Source of the DNA: Zygnema cylindricum | Taxonomy: Eukaryota; Streptophyta; Zygnematophyceae; Zygnematales; Zygnemataceae | Length of the DNA: 55,740 nucleotides | Assembly (NCBI GenBank): GCA_037447655.1 | Contig: JBBHKE010002985.1 | Location: 1-55,740, forward strand | Reading direction: 5' to 3' | In this document: positions 42,651 through 54,551 of the stretch, piece after piece | Layout of the letters: the number at the start of each line of letters is the position of its first letter | Position numbering within the stretch: the first letter of the stretch is position 1 | The notes under the pieces: model-generated | Database searches by the model: none | Seen by the model: only the letters and a program-made list of their open reading frames with translations | What the model was told of the DNA's origin: nothing | Position numbers and translations under genes: made by a program

Positions 42651-44035
42651 CACTAATTTGGATTCACATTCCCATATTATAGTTGCGATAGTCTATGTTC
42701 ACATATTTGACTCTTAATATGTGAGAACAAGTTCTCGTGATATTCCCTCGTCTTTATGACTTGAAATCAAATGTGAATTCAGTTTTTAGTGGCGACACAC
42801 TCATATCTGACGCCTTCATCTAACATTTATTTTGTATGTCCGTACAAAAAAATGAGCAATATTAGTACAAATTGACACATTTCGTACATTACACTATGGA
42901 AAAACAATCGAAAATAGAGTAATTGACGCTAAACAAATAGTATCTATATTAACGCTACATTTTTTTGAGTTAAGTTTGAATAAGTCGTACAATTATTTTT
43001 TCGATTAAATGTTTTTCTATTTTTCCTCTACTTTTAAAGTCAAAGTCGATCAACGCATTATATAAATTTTTGAATTTTGTTGGGTGCGCATAGTCTTTGT
43101 TTTCTTGGCGTTTCATGCGTGCGTTTTATGCGCATGAGACATCTATGATGTAAGTTGAACGCCACGTGCTTTATACTGTGGAGTTCACCCAGTGAGAAAG
43201 TGGGCTCGCGCGCAACACCATTGTTTACATGTGGTCGCCGCAATATTGTTATCGTAAAAGCTTGTCGGCCGTGTGGATTTTTTCTGACGGTCGGCGTTCA
43301 CAAGCGCGGCAAAATTCTAACTGGCTGATGAAAATCATTCGCAAAGCACTTCAACCGATTGAGCAACAAACCACGACTCAACGTACCAAATTTGTTGAAA
43401 TGTGTTCGTAGATTGTACTATTTTGGACAAGAAAGACGTAGGCGCTTGAAAATGATGCATGCGATGGTCACCCTATATTTTAGTACGAATGCGACCAAGG
43501 AAACGGAAATGACGTCCACACAAAATAAGTCAATAGTTTTCCACGCTATTTTGAGTCCGGAGGGTAAAAAACAAAACAACCGGCATGAAATCCTGTGCGT
43601 ACGCTATGCGATATATCTAAACCGAAACAATGGGTTGAGAGTTAACAAAAGGACGCTCGGTTGGCATCCGCAGCCGTACGATTCTTGCCTTTGTGTCGTA
43701 GATGTCCAATTCGTTTGGATTTTGACTTTTTTCCGAAAACTATGTAGTATTCGTTAGTTTCGTAGTTTTCGCAAATTTCGTACTTTTTTACTGTAATGAT
43801 TGTACAAAAATGTACAAAGCGTGACTCTAAACAATCCTTAAAAAATCTGAAAAAGTACGGAAGATATACGGAAATGTACGAGCCTATACAGAAACTGTAC
43901 CTTGATAAGTGTAAAATTACAGAAAATCAAAGGGCGTGTTCCCATGTAATAGAAACTTTGAAACGTTACTTTGGATTTTAGCGCAGATTTTACGGTGTAC
44001 TTTTCAAAATGTTCCTATATCATGTAGAAACTAAT
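42651..44035. repeat. Repeat region F (inverted relative of element C)
   Basis: 42680-43480 matches, in reverse complement and in the same order, the interior of element C (46340-47240). Examples are CTTCGTCTTTATGACTTG, GACACATTTCGTACATTACAC and TTTCATGCGTGCGTTT. 43160-43480 also matches the arms of the foldback at 28.0-28.7 kb. 43600-44030 is GTAC-rich. The short open frames show no known domain. Confidence 0.7.
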
Positions 44036-44370
44036 GTTTTTTTATTAGTATTTTCTAGGTCTGAGAAGAAATATAGAAGTCGAGGCAGTCTATCTCTAAC
44101 TTCTCTCTCCAACTATCAAACTTGTCGCAGTCACTGAGAAATCGGAGAGGAAGCTAGAGCCATGGCTACCTTGGCTATACTGAGGTTTACGGGATTTTTT
44201 TTATATTAGGGTTTATTTATTTATTTAAGAGATATGTGCTGGGGGCAGGATTTGATCCTTGTACCTGCCGGCCGGCAGTCAGGAAATAGCCGGTAGCCCT
44301 AGCCGTTAAGTCTAGAGGTAGTGTTACGCAATATATAGTTTGATATTTATTTAAACATGTATACGTTCGA
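44036..44370 (+). repeat. Copia-type LTR fragment
   Basis: Starts near TGTTTTTTTATTAGTATTT and shares the LTR plan: CTTGTCGCAGTCACTGAG, GCCATGGCTACCTTGG, then an antisense tRNA-like stretch at 44240-44330 (minus strand AAGGATCAAATCCT, A54). It ends after about 335 bp, exactly where repeat copy 2 begins. Confidence 0.75.
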
Positions 44371-45857
44371 AAGAGGGGCAAATTTAAATGGTCAAACAGA
44401 GAACACAACATTCGTGTGGTAATCCGTCAAAAGCAAATGACATAGGTCATAAAATCTTACCGCAGATGTGAGATGGTCAGATAACATCATTAGAGAGTGT
44501 GCACAGCATTTAGTGTGGAAGTATTATAAGGACAAAAAACATTGTATGGCACGTGCACAATACTTATTGTGGATGTGTGGGGTGGGGCAAATAATAGTCA
44601 ATATGATAAAAGCGACAAACATTATTACCAATTTTTAGTTAAACGATGCATGGACAAGATAATGTCATTTCCGAAGACCCTTAAGTGTTAGAAGGACAAA
44701 CGCTCTTAGTTGTTTACCTTTTCTTTTGTCTTTTCTAATAATAGAAGAACAAATCATGGCTAACTAAGTGAAAGGTTTTAAACAAAAGCTTTTACAACAA
44801 GGGGAAGAAGTAAAAGAATTATTCTTTCACAAAGGGAACAGTTGGTATTATCAAAAGAAAAATATATCTTTGCATCAGTCCGATGCTATAATAGTTTTTC
44901 CTTTATGAAACAACTATTATTCAGAAATTCAAAGCTAGCTTAAACAAAAAGATTGAGTGATTGGGCGCTAAAAAAAGATTAGGCAAAAAAAATAAAAACA
45001 ATTAGAAGCTTTGGGGAAAAGTTATCACCAAAGAAAAATCACATAACTCTTTCTAACAAATCGTAAGAACTTTCCGGCCTCAGCTTTTTCCTTAGCTAAA
45101 AAAGAGCAAGCACCAAAGTTTTTCATTTTTTTCTCTAAGGAAGAAAGAAGAAGAATGTTTTATTTTTCATTAAAAATATATATACAATTTTAAGGCCATA
45201 TCACGAGTCTCACAAGAAAACATTGATTAGGGGAAAGTGTTGTATTAGTGATTTTCCAGCAAAGATTGGTTTTTAATTAAGAAAGTAGTTTTTTGATGTT
45301 GTAGTGATTTTCAAATGGCACGCAGTAATGCTTTTATACCTTCATGGTTTATACCTTCTGCGGTGGTTAAAAAACGTCGCTTTGAATATTTTATCCCGCT
45401 CCCTCTTACTGCACTTAAAGCCAACTTGTGGGAGAATGCGAAATGGTGTAGTTTGAAGGGGTGAATGGGGCACAAGGTGACAGCTGGTAGCGAGAACGAC
45501 TAAAAGTGGCGCCTTCGCAGATTTTTCACCTTTCTGTTCAATGGCACTGTAGCCTCGAGACCCTTGCAAAAAAAAAAAAAAAACGTACAATGTGCATGCG
45601 GACAAAAACGAACAACCCTATACTTTTTTACGTCGTCAAAAAATTCCGAAAAGTTTTCACACGTGAGAACACGTTTTCCTATTTGTGAAAACGGTTCTAC
45701 TTTATTTAAAACACATCGCTGATGTGTTTTACGATAAGTTTGAAGATGACGTGACAGGTGGAAAAACCACAAGACGACAAATTTTCGTACATCCTAAGTT
45801 CGAGGATGACGCAAATTGCACTCTACAAATTTGCGATTTCTTCGTACGGTTGGAACT
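44371..45857 (+). repeat. 1.48-kb direct repeat, copy 2
   Basis: Near-identical to 41093-42574, offset 3278-3283 bp. It is followed by a diverged right end (to 45932) resembling the right end of element D (CACATGGGGCAGTATCC). Its left side is cut by the LTR fragment. Confidence 0.93.
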
Positions 45858-45935
45858 TTAGCAGTATGGCGCTAAGTTTTAAGGCAAAACGACAGAAGAA
45901 AAACACGTACTTAGCCACATGGGGCAGTATCCTTA

Positions 45936-47708
45936 GGGTGCAGTTACATCATACGAAAAGTAAGGTATATTACAGAATTTTGTTTTTGATGGTACTATGC
46001 CGTACTATTTTTTCGTGAGTATTTTTGAAAATAACATTACAGAAGATACGATTACGATTCTCCAAGGGTCCTGGAGAAAACATTGACCGTTCGATTATAC
46101 TTTGGTTTTCATTCGCGAAGCAATCTCTCCATCCGCCTCTGTAATGGTGGATCCACCTCACGGAGGATGGGAGTACACCATCACAGAACCCTTAAAATCG
46201 CTACACCTGGACGATAGACGTGCGAGATGAACTATTATTAAAATTTTATCACGTCGCCAAAGTCACATGCCTTCGGGGGCAAGGTGACCGGAAAATCTTT
46301 GCCGAATAGAAGTACGGTTTTTGCCTTCCTTTCAGCCATAGAGGTACCAAGCGTTTTAAACGCACGCATGAAACGTCGAAAAAATAATGATATATGCGCA
46401 CAGAACAAATGCAAAAAAATTTAAAATGCGTTGACCGAGTTTGACTTCATAATAAAATGTAAAATATGAAACATCTAATCCAAAGTACTACTAAAATTCA
46501 GGGTATGTGCTCATGCATAAAAGTACGGGGTTTTTATTATATCTGTCAAAGATTTTCTCGCGGCGGGCGGTAGCCTCGCATCGCATATTTTTAGATAGTG
46601 TAATGTACCAAATGTGTCACTCCGTACTAAAACTGCTCATTATTTCGTACATACGTACAAAATATATGTCAGGTAATTGCGTCGACAGGGGAAAATTGAG
46701 TGCGTCGAACGAAAAATCATACTCATTTATTGGTCCTGTACTGTTTCAATAGCGTAGTTACTAATTTCGATTTTTTTAAAACAGTGTAGCGTACGTAATA
46801 TGTCAGTCCGTACTAAAGCTTGTTTTTATTTTGTATAGACGTACAAAATAAGTGTCAGATGAAAGCGTCGACAGTGGAAATTGAGTGCGTCGCATGGAAA
46901 AGCGAACCCAGCTATTGGTACTGTACTGTTTAAACATCGTTAGTTACTAATTTCGAAAAACGGCCGAGTAAGTTTGTTTTTAAATAGTGTAGCGTACATA
47001 GTGTGTCATTCCGTACTAAAGCTTTTAATTATTCTGTACAGGCGTACAAAATAAGTGTAAGATGAAAGCGTCGTCAGTGGAAATTGAGTGTGTCGTACAG
47101 AAAATCGTACGCAGATTTGATTCCAAGTCATAAAGACGAAGGAAAATAGCATTAACCTGTTCTTACATATTCAGGCGTCGAATATGTGAACACAGACTTT
47201 TGCGGCTAACCTAAAAACATGGGGATGTGTATCGTTTTCTTAACTTTAATAGCGATTAACGGTGTACTTTCAATCTTTTTCTGTTAATTCCGTACGCTTT
47301 TTCCGTACATTATGTCCGTACACGAAAAGTATACGAATTTAACGAAAACTTCAAAATCTTAAAAAATTAACGCATTTTCGTAAAAAAGTTAAAATCCGTA
47401 CGTTTGGTACCTCTATGCTTTCAGCTTCATGTTTTCGCGCGCTATTTTTTGTCGTTTTTGTTTTGAAATACAAATTAAAATTGCGAAAGTACACGTACAT
47501 AATACGCACGGATTTTGAAACGAGATTGGTCGGTTAAAAAATCTTTGACGATTTTAAAGATTGGATCTTCAACCTACGTGGAGCCACTCAAATTGAGACA
47601 CGTATATAATCAAATATTTGCAGACGTTACGCGATGTACCGAGGCCCCTGTATTACATAAATATTGGTGTCCGTACAATTACTGTTACCTCCCCATGTAA
47701 CCTCACCC
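45936..47708. mobile_element. Element C: TIR element with subterminal tandem repeats
   Basis: The left end GGGTGCAGTTACATC pairs with the right end ATGTAACCTCACCC. Flanks are TTA (45933-45935) and TAA (47709-47711), again not an exact duplication. It directly abuts the right end of the copy-2 element, sharing the TTA. Length 1773 bp. No transposase recognised. Confidence 0.65.
46597..47112 (+). repeat. ~190-bp tandem repeat, about 2.7 copies, in element C
   Basis: Units start TAGTGTAATGTACCAAATG (46597), CAGTGTAGCGTACGTAATA (46782) and TAGTGTAGCGTACATAGTG (46986). Each continues with TCCGTACTAAA, then CGTACAAAATAnGTGTnAG and GTGGAAATTGAGTG. Confidence 0.85.
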
Positions 47709-47921
47709 TAAAAATCTAAATTTGAAATTTCAACTGCAAGAACGAAAAGCACAACTGGCGCGCAATTTCCACACGTGTGAAATTTAGAACTTGAATATTT
47801 GAAAGTGCTTTACCGCCGGCTTCCTGGAGGGACTTTCAGTAAAAAAGGTTACTTAACCAAAAGCTACAGCACAGTGCAGTACAGTACTATACTGTAGCTT
47901 TCTGCGGCTGGTTCTTTCACT
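47709..47921 (+). promoter_or_regulatory. Short upstream region of the PWWP-PHD-GNAT gene
   Basis: Only 213 bp separate element C from the chosen start codon. It includes an imperfect palindrome near 47877-47898 (CAGTACAGTACTATACTGTAG). The promoter may lie within element C or the gene may start further in. No TATA box was assigned. Confidence 0.4.
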
Positions 47922-48190
47922 ATGGCCTGGTGCTCAACCAGGCTGCAGCCAAGCGGCCAAGGAAATATTTCATGCTGCGAATCTGCGATGGGACTACGCG
48001 CAATCAAGTTGGAGCCAGGCAGTGATGGAAATCTGCCATATTCCGTCCCCGGTTCTTTCACGATGGCACTGCGCTCACCCAGGCTGCGGTCCAGCGGCCA
48101 AGGAAATCTTTCATGCTGCGAATCTGCCATGGGACGACGCGCAATCAAGTTGGAGCCAAGCAGTGAAGAAAATCCGCCGTGTTCCGGTCC
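47910..48190 (+). repeat. 141-bp in-frame tandem duplication in exon 1
   Basis: GGTTCTTTCAC starts at 47910 and 48051, period 141 bp (47 codons). The duplicated peptide contains SGQGNxSCCESAMGxRAIK in both copies. The copies are about 88% identical by eye. Confidence 0.9.
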
Positions 48191-51100
48191 TGTATCATCA
48201 CTTCCATATAGTACTTCCATTAAAGAAGGCGATGTGTTCTGGGCGAAGCACGACAAATTCGACATGCTATGGCCAGCCGAGCGTGTGCCCGTCAATTACC
48301 TTCCATGTTCAGTCCAAAGGAGGGGAACCAAGCGGAAAATTCCAATCCGATACTTTTTTACCAGGGTATAGCACAACTAGGGTGATGTGCTTTCAATTGC
48401 CTGGCTAATATGCGTTTACGAAAGAATCCAAAAGTGCATTTCTTTCTTTGAATTCAGACATTTTGTTCATTTTTAGTCTATAACGTGATTTTTCCAAAAG
48501 TGGCAGCTTCTGGAAATGCAGAATCATGCTATGTTTTTAAATTTGACAGTGATTTTTCTTGTTTCTGCAGGAATTCGACCTTATACCTAAGAAATACGTT
48601 TACAGTTGGAGGAGAAACTTTCGCTTGTGTTCCAGACAGGGCAAGGTATCATGGTAGTTTTTAAGGCTATAAGCTTTGTGGTGCATGCGCTGAAACAATG
48701 ACCAAAATCTGTTGCCTCGTAAATGGCAGATTGTGAGTGGCAGATTTAATATTTAATCTCGTTTTTTCTTCAACTCTGCTGCAGCGGCCAGGATTTGATG
48801 ATGCAGTTCGTGAAGCAAACACACAATTTCATAATCAGAAACAGTTTTGGAACGTGGGAGAGACTAAGCTAGTGGATCCTCAACCTTCCAACATTGGCTC
48901 CGTGAATATTAAACAGGAGACAGAACTTTTTGATGGTTCTATACAACAGGAAGTAGAAGGTGGACCCTCCACGTTCTTTCTCGAATCAAGATCCGTACAG
49001 CCAGGTTGGACTAAGCACAGCCCGGCGTACTTAGGCTCCGAGGTTTCTTGCTGCCAATAAGCGCACAAATTGGCTAATTCCAAATCCTCAATTTCTGCAC
49101 GCTTTCTTCTTTCGTATTTTTTTTATTGATTTCTGAGCTTGCACATAGCAGCATTTTGTCTAATTTTTGATTTTTTTTTTTTTTTTTTTCTGGGTAGGAA
49201 TCAAGAATCCACAGGAACAAACGAAGGATTTTACAAGTCAAACAAAAGAGAGCAATCAGGTATTCTACATCATCACCCCCTGTCGTAGTTATGGAAGATT
49301 GCAAGTGGGCCCCAACAAAGTATATTTTTTCTAAGATAAATATTTACTATATTATTTGCTAAATGGAGTGAGGGAAGAGCTGTTACTGTATTTCTGCTGA
49401 ACTTTTTTTTGGTTTATTTCTTGACCTGAAGGGAAAAATAGTTTCATGGAGCTTATGTTCTTTTCCACCAGATGTTCTTAGCCGATTAGTCTTATTTGAT
49501 GTCATCAAGATCCTGTCGGTCGAATTGTATATTTAGTTTCGGTAACCAGAATGTGTGTTGGTGTGTGCAGAAATCTGATATCGGCTGTTTTCACTGTAAG
49601 GAAACGGACTTCACTGACAACTATGGTTCGAGGTGAAATCATCATAATAAAATCCATTGCATTCTCTTTTGATTTAATCCCGTCATGTTCCGTAGGACTG
49701 TTGGTCAGTTTTTCAAGCTTCTAGGATTTGCAATCCGATGTTGTCATAGAATTATGATTTGGTTTTGCAATTTTTATAATGGAGGATTATGTTGTATCCT
49801 TGCAGGCAGGGTTAAACCATTCAGGGCACTAAAGAGGTTTTTGATTCTTGGGTATTATGGATGCAGGTGCATAATTATTTGTTCCTGCTGTTCGTTTGAA
49901 TGGCATCTCAGGTAATTATTTAACAATTTTAGATATGGCCAAAGGATAAAAGTATGCAGGAGAGGCCATGATACTCCTGTTGCATGTATAGATGTATTAT
50001 TTGTTGCATACTTTTAACTAATCATAAAATGCGGGTGATTCTGGATTTTAGCTGCCTCCAGGATCTTGGCATTAAAATTACAAAGTCTGAAGTTGAGTTG
50101 AAAAAGGATTTTTTTTGTTCAGCTACCTGCAAACAGGTGAGACCCTTTTTGCATGAACTGGTCCGGCAAAAAGTGAAGTTCAAGAATTAAAGGAAATTTT
50201 TAGATGGATTGAATTGGCTTCCTCAGTGGATTTTTGAGGAAAATGCTGGATGTCATCGAGGAATATCAGGCTTTTGTGTTACCGATGTATTTTATGAGAC
50301 CTATACTTCCCACAATGCAATCACCCAACTCTGAGTGTCAAACGATTTTGCGTAACGTACTACCTTGCAGATTTGTGAGTATCTATTGAACAAAAATGGT
50401 GTACAAGAAAGCATTGGTGGTGATAAATTCACCTGTGAACTGGTGAAGTACAATGAGGAAGACAGAGGTGATGCCTCCTGCCAATACAATCCTTCATTTT
50501 CTGTTCCCTTCGGTATCAAATGAACTCTAATCTCATAAGCTCACTTTTGGAGGCGTGATGGCTGCAGGAAAAAATACATCTGTACTTGTTGCTCTCAAGG
50601 TTAGTTATTTGTCAATATCTGCTTAAGCACAGCTTCAACGTTTTTTTGAAAAACTAAGCACATAGAATTTACCGAATTTGCATAAACTTTCTAACCGAGT
50701 TTCAATGGCCATATTGTTAAATTCTGTCGATTTTTTTTACCTTCGTTGAGCCAGATTTTGAAGTCCTCATTCAACCCACTTATACTGGAGGATGGCTCTG
50801 AACTACTTGAAAGTGTTTGCAAATCAAGGTACAGTGGAGTAAGCATCCGATTTTGTACTCTACCTATTCTGAGATCCGTCTTAGTAAAAAGAAAGATGAT
50901 CGGAGATATGACAGAAAACCTTCGTCCTGATGTCAGATGCTATTCTTCAACATTTTGCTTGGATACTTCTAACTGTGCATTTGCTGTCTTTGCAGGAACG
51001 GTTTGATGGATTTTGGTAAGTTTGAGCCATGCGAAGTGCGGTGACAATCTTCATTCAGAATGCATCACCAAGCATACAAGCTGAACAAGTGTGTTGTACA

Positions 51101-52851
51101 GATGGGGAAAGGCAATTTAACGGGTACTGACAACTGTGATTGTTTTGCCGACCTTTGTTGACTATTGCAGGGAACTTTCGTGTTTGTGTTTTACGCAAGC
51201 TTAAAAATATCTTATCGGTTGCACAACTGAGGTGAACTTCTTGTGGTATTTCTAACAAAACAGCGTGTTTGATTGCTGTTATAACAAAAGCAAGTGCCTG
51301 TGCAGTTGAAAGTTGATAAGGTTGAGACGTTTCAATGTTTGTACGAGTTTTTCTAACTATTTTGTAACAAAAATATTGCCAAGAATCATTCTTATGAGAA
51401 AATAAAATGCTGCTGTTAACGCGTTGATGCTGGTTATTTCGGCAAATGCAGGATATTTGGTACCAAGTTTGCAGAAGTTCCTTTTGTGGCCACAAAGCTA
51501 GGTAAGCTAAATTTAGTTTTAGTATGATGTGTGGTACAATATTCCATGTACTTCCCCAAAATTAAAGCTAAAGCAGACGGTGCGATAAGTCAATTGCCTC
51601 ACGGCTAGTACCAGATCCCATAGTCTTCTAGGCTATTCATTTTAACCATTAGCAAGGTTAAATTTGCTAAATGTTTACTGATGATGTTTTGGTTGTTACG
51701 TCTTCACTGCTGAAGATGCTTGAGCTAGTATTGAAGTAAAATTTCTAAATAGTGTGTGTTGACCTTCCAGGGCATCGCCGAGCGGGCCACTGCCGCCGGA
51801 TTATGAAGGTAATGCATCAAACAACTTTGATCTTGGTAAAAGAAATTAAAACATAAACATCACACTCAGTGTGGATAAGGGCTTTACGCTCACAGATCCA
51901 CCACAACCCATAGACCCTCAGGAAGATTTAGCTTAAATTGCCTTGCTTCTTTTGGAAATAGCACTTATCAGAGCTATTTGTTTTATTGCAGGCTATCGAA
52001 AACCTGCTGGTAGACCTGCAGGTTTGATCTCCCCCAATCACTGCTCTCAAAACTTGCTCTGAGTTTGTGTATGCCAATGTGTTATTTGTCAATCATGTAA
52101 ATGAACATCTTTGATTTTCAGGTGAGAGTTCTGATTGTTCCTTCTGTCAACGCCCTGGTTACGATGTGGAAAACAAGATTTGGCTTCCAAGATTTGTACT
52201 TGCCGGACTACCCTGATATTGAAGGTCAGAGACATCCGAAACATTCATTGTGCATTTCTTTCTGTCACTTGATATATTGTTTGTTGTTAAGCAGCTGCGG
52301 TCATGCACACATATCTTACCTGAGCTGAGTTTTTCCAGACGGATGATAGCTTCGAGCTATTGTGAGAAATTTCAAATTTTGAGTGTGATGGTATCGGTTT
52401 TGCAGAGAGAATCATAGCCCCAGACCCTTGTAATTCAACTTTACTTATGAAGGTTCTTGTTAGTGACGACCTTAGAAGCCAGGCAGGAGCACAGTATCAA
52501 AAAGGGAATGCAATTGGAGATGAGAGAGACGCATCACATGTCAGCAAACTGACCCCGGTCGACAACAGTGAGCCAAGAACAAAGGCATTAAGTTGTGGAG
52601 GAAACACAGATGGGTATGAAGAAGTGGACCGCCCCACACCTGTGGATGAGGACAGAAGCACAAATCCTCCAAAACGTCCAGACGAAAAAAGTGGCTCAGA
52701 ATGGAGAGCCCTCCAATACACACTAGAACAATGGAAAGCTGAAGGTTCTGATTGGGCCCAGTGGCACACTGAAGGTGCAAAGTGGCATCATAAAGGTCAG
52801 TTGCCCCCCTATTCGCCAAAAACTACAGTCCACCACTATTTTAGTAAATGA
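47922..52851 (+). CDS. IDM1-like nuclear acetyltransferase: PWWP-like + PHD-like + GNAT, 17 exons, 647 aa
   Basis: Exons: 47922-48365, 48571-48645, 48785-49004, 49198-49259, 49571-49632, 49867-49911, 50052-50136, 50371-50467, 50568-50599, 50755-50828, 50996-51015, 51171-51231, 51452-51501, 51771-51808, 51992-52021, 52122-52224, 52406-52851. All GT-AG; frame continuous (1944 nt). A PWWP-like module (about 102-195) has GDVFWAKHDKFDMLWPAERV, then IRYFF and EFDLIPKKYVYSW. A zinc finger follows: CFHC (273-276), CSCC (293-296), EWHLSC (His301, Cys304), FFCSATC (325-329). The GNAT part (about 335-515) has QLRIFGTKFAEVPFVATKLG, the acetyl-CoA loop HRRAGHCRRI (444-453), VLIVPSV and WKTRFGF. Arabidopsis IDM1/ROS4 relatives acetylate histone H3 to aid DNA demethylation; substrate here is inferred. 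The canonical first PHD finger of that family is absent. The tail has a Trp repeat and a PIP-like end. Start uncertain: a later ATG is possible. Confidence 0.87.
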
Positions 52852-54055
52852 AATATTAGTGTAAATGTAGTCTTAGAATGTTTGATGCTTACTTAGTGTA
52901 AGGAGCTATTGTGTTATTAACTTTCATTTGTGTTTCTTGATTCAAAAAAGCTGTGACCAAATTTGTGCATTTTACACTATTAGATATGGGCAGCGTAGAC
53001 CCGTGAGAGCAAGCTAGTTTTTGATTTTAGCTTTCGGGCTTAGCGTGTGTCGGTACGCAGGCCACTATTTCACCAATTTGTTGATCAAGACAACTACCCC
53101 ACCATCAGCGTACAACTACCAAAGGGTAGGTGGCTGTCAAGCTTTTTTTTGTCCGTCTCGGAAATATTCACATCATGGCCAACTCCATGATATTTGACAT
53201 GCCAAATATAGCGGCAGCTATCTAAGAAATTCAGACGTTGACTAACCGTTTATATTGTTTATACTGACAGGTCGCATTTTTAGACAAGGAGGTGGAGAGG
53301 CTTCGACAACTCTGTGTGTCTCTGTGGCTCAAGCTTTGAGAGAGGAGCTACTCTGTAAACAAAATTTTAAAAGAGCAAGATTGTTCAACAGTCACACTTG
53401 CATAGAGCAAACGTGTTCCGGTATCCAACTCAAACATGATTTGTAGACGGTCAGCCAGCTTGAACACAACTATACCGGCCCTTGTTGAGACAAGTCCTTC
53501 GTGCTAAATGTGAATTAATATGGCTAGGGCTTATTGTACAAGAAAGCAAGGACTCTTGATGAAGCTACGATGGAGCCATTCCTGACATAAGCCTCGTGAT
53601 TTTTATCGATGTCTTCTGTCCTGCAATCACGAACGTAGGTCCACGAAGCCTATTAGGAATCATAATACAGAAGGCAGTTTTGGAACAGTACTACAAAGAA
53701 AAGCTTGCAGCAGGAAAAGATTGGTCATCTGAAATGACTAACAAGCAGAAAATTGATAGGTGTAGTGCTAAGTCACAGGACTTTTGCAGTGTTAATTTCA
53801 TAAAAATGAATGAAAGTAGCTACATTATAGTTGTTATTTGGAAGAGATGTTCATGGGGAATTAACTACCCCTCCAGGCATCAGAACCTTATTTTGCGGAA
53901 GGGTATCTTCATGAAGTGTTTTTGGAAGGAATCCAAGCAAACCTGTACAAATAATTGACCATGATTCCTGCACTTGACTCCAATCCCTTTCTTGAACTGT
54001 CTGCCATCCAGTTTAGTCGCTCCAACGACTGTCATGGCAACATAATCGTTTAAGA
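52852..54055. other. Intergenic, possible unassigned exons
   Basis: Two short plus-strand stretches look exon-like. 53272-53338 lies after a CAG and reads VAFLDKEVERLRQLCVSL. 53640-53758 lies after TAG with a GTGTAG donor and reads GPRSLLGIIIQKAVLEQYYK, then KEKLAAGKDW. I recognise neither and cannot link them in frame. Nothing else seen. Confidence 0.3.
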
Positions 54056-54058
54056 AGA

Positions 54059-54205
54059 ACATAATACGATAATAACATAACATAATAACATAATAAAATA
54101 ATAACATAACAATATCATAACATTATAACATAACATAACATAACAATGACAACACAACATAATAACAGAACATAACACAACATAACATGACATAACGATA
54201 ACATG
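54059..54205 (+). repeat. (ATAAC)n-type microsatellite
   Basis: AACATAATAACATAA and ATAACATAACATAAC units fill the stretch with frequent 1-bp variation. Confidence 0.9.
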
Positions 54206-54551
54206 ATTGTTTCAAAAATTCCGGTTTCAGATGCAAAACCCAAGTGACTCAACTCCTATACTTCTCCAAATAGACGAGTTCTTCTAGTTTGGATTTTACC
54301 GCTCCATTTCGAAGGTGAAAATTTGCAACAGGATCCAGAGCAAAGCCACGCTTCTTCTCATGAACCAAATATCTATAAGAAATTCAAAACCCCAAAATAT
54401 CACTCAGCCGTGAGGTATTCATACAATCTGATGCATAATGATGAGTTGGCCATTCGTCACATCACATAAAGCCTGGTATGGTTTGTACTGTATGTGCTTG
54501 ATCCAGATGTAAGACAAGTTAAGATTTATACAACTAGTGCGCACTGGATTG

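Noticed and set aside
46597-47112. CRISPR array
   Set aside because: The units are long (about 190 bp) diverged tandem repeats without unique spacers, in eukaryotic transposon DNA.
49808-49866. Extension of exon 6 of the acetyltransferase upstream to 49811
   Set aside because: The frame is open, but it would insert about 19 extra residues between the zinc-ligand pairs. The acceptor at 49866 gives spacing that fits the family.
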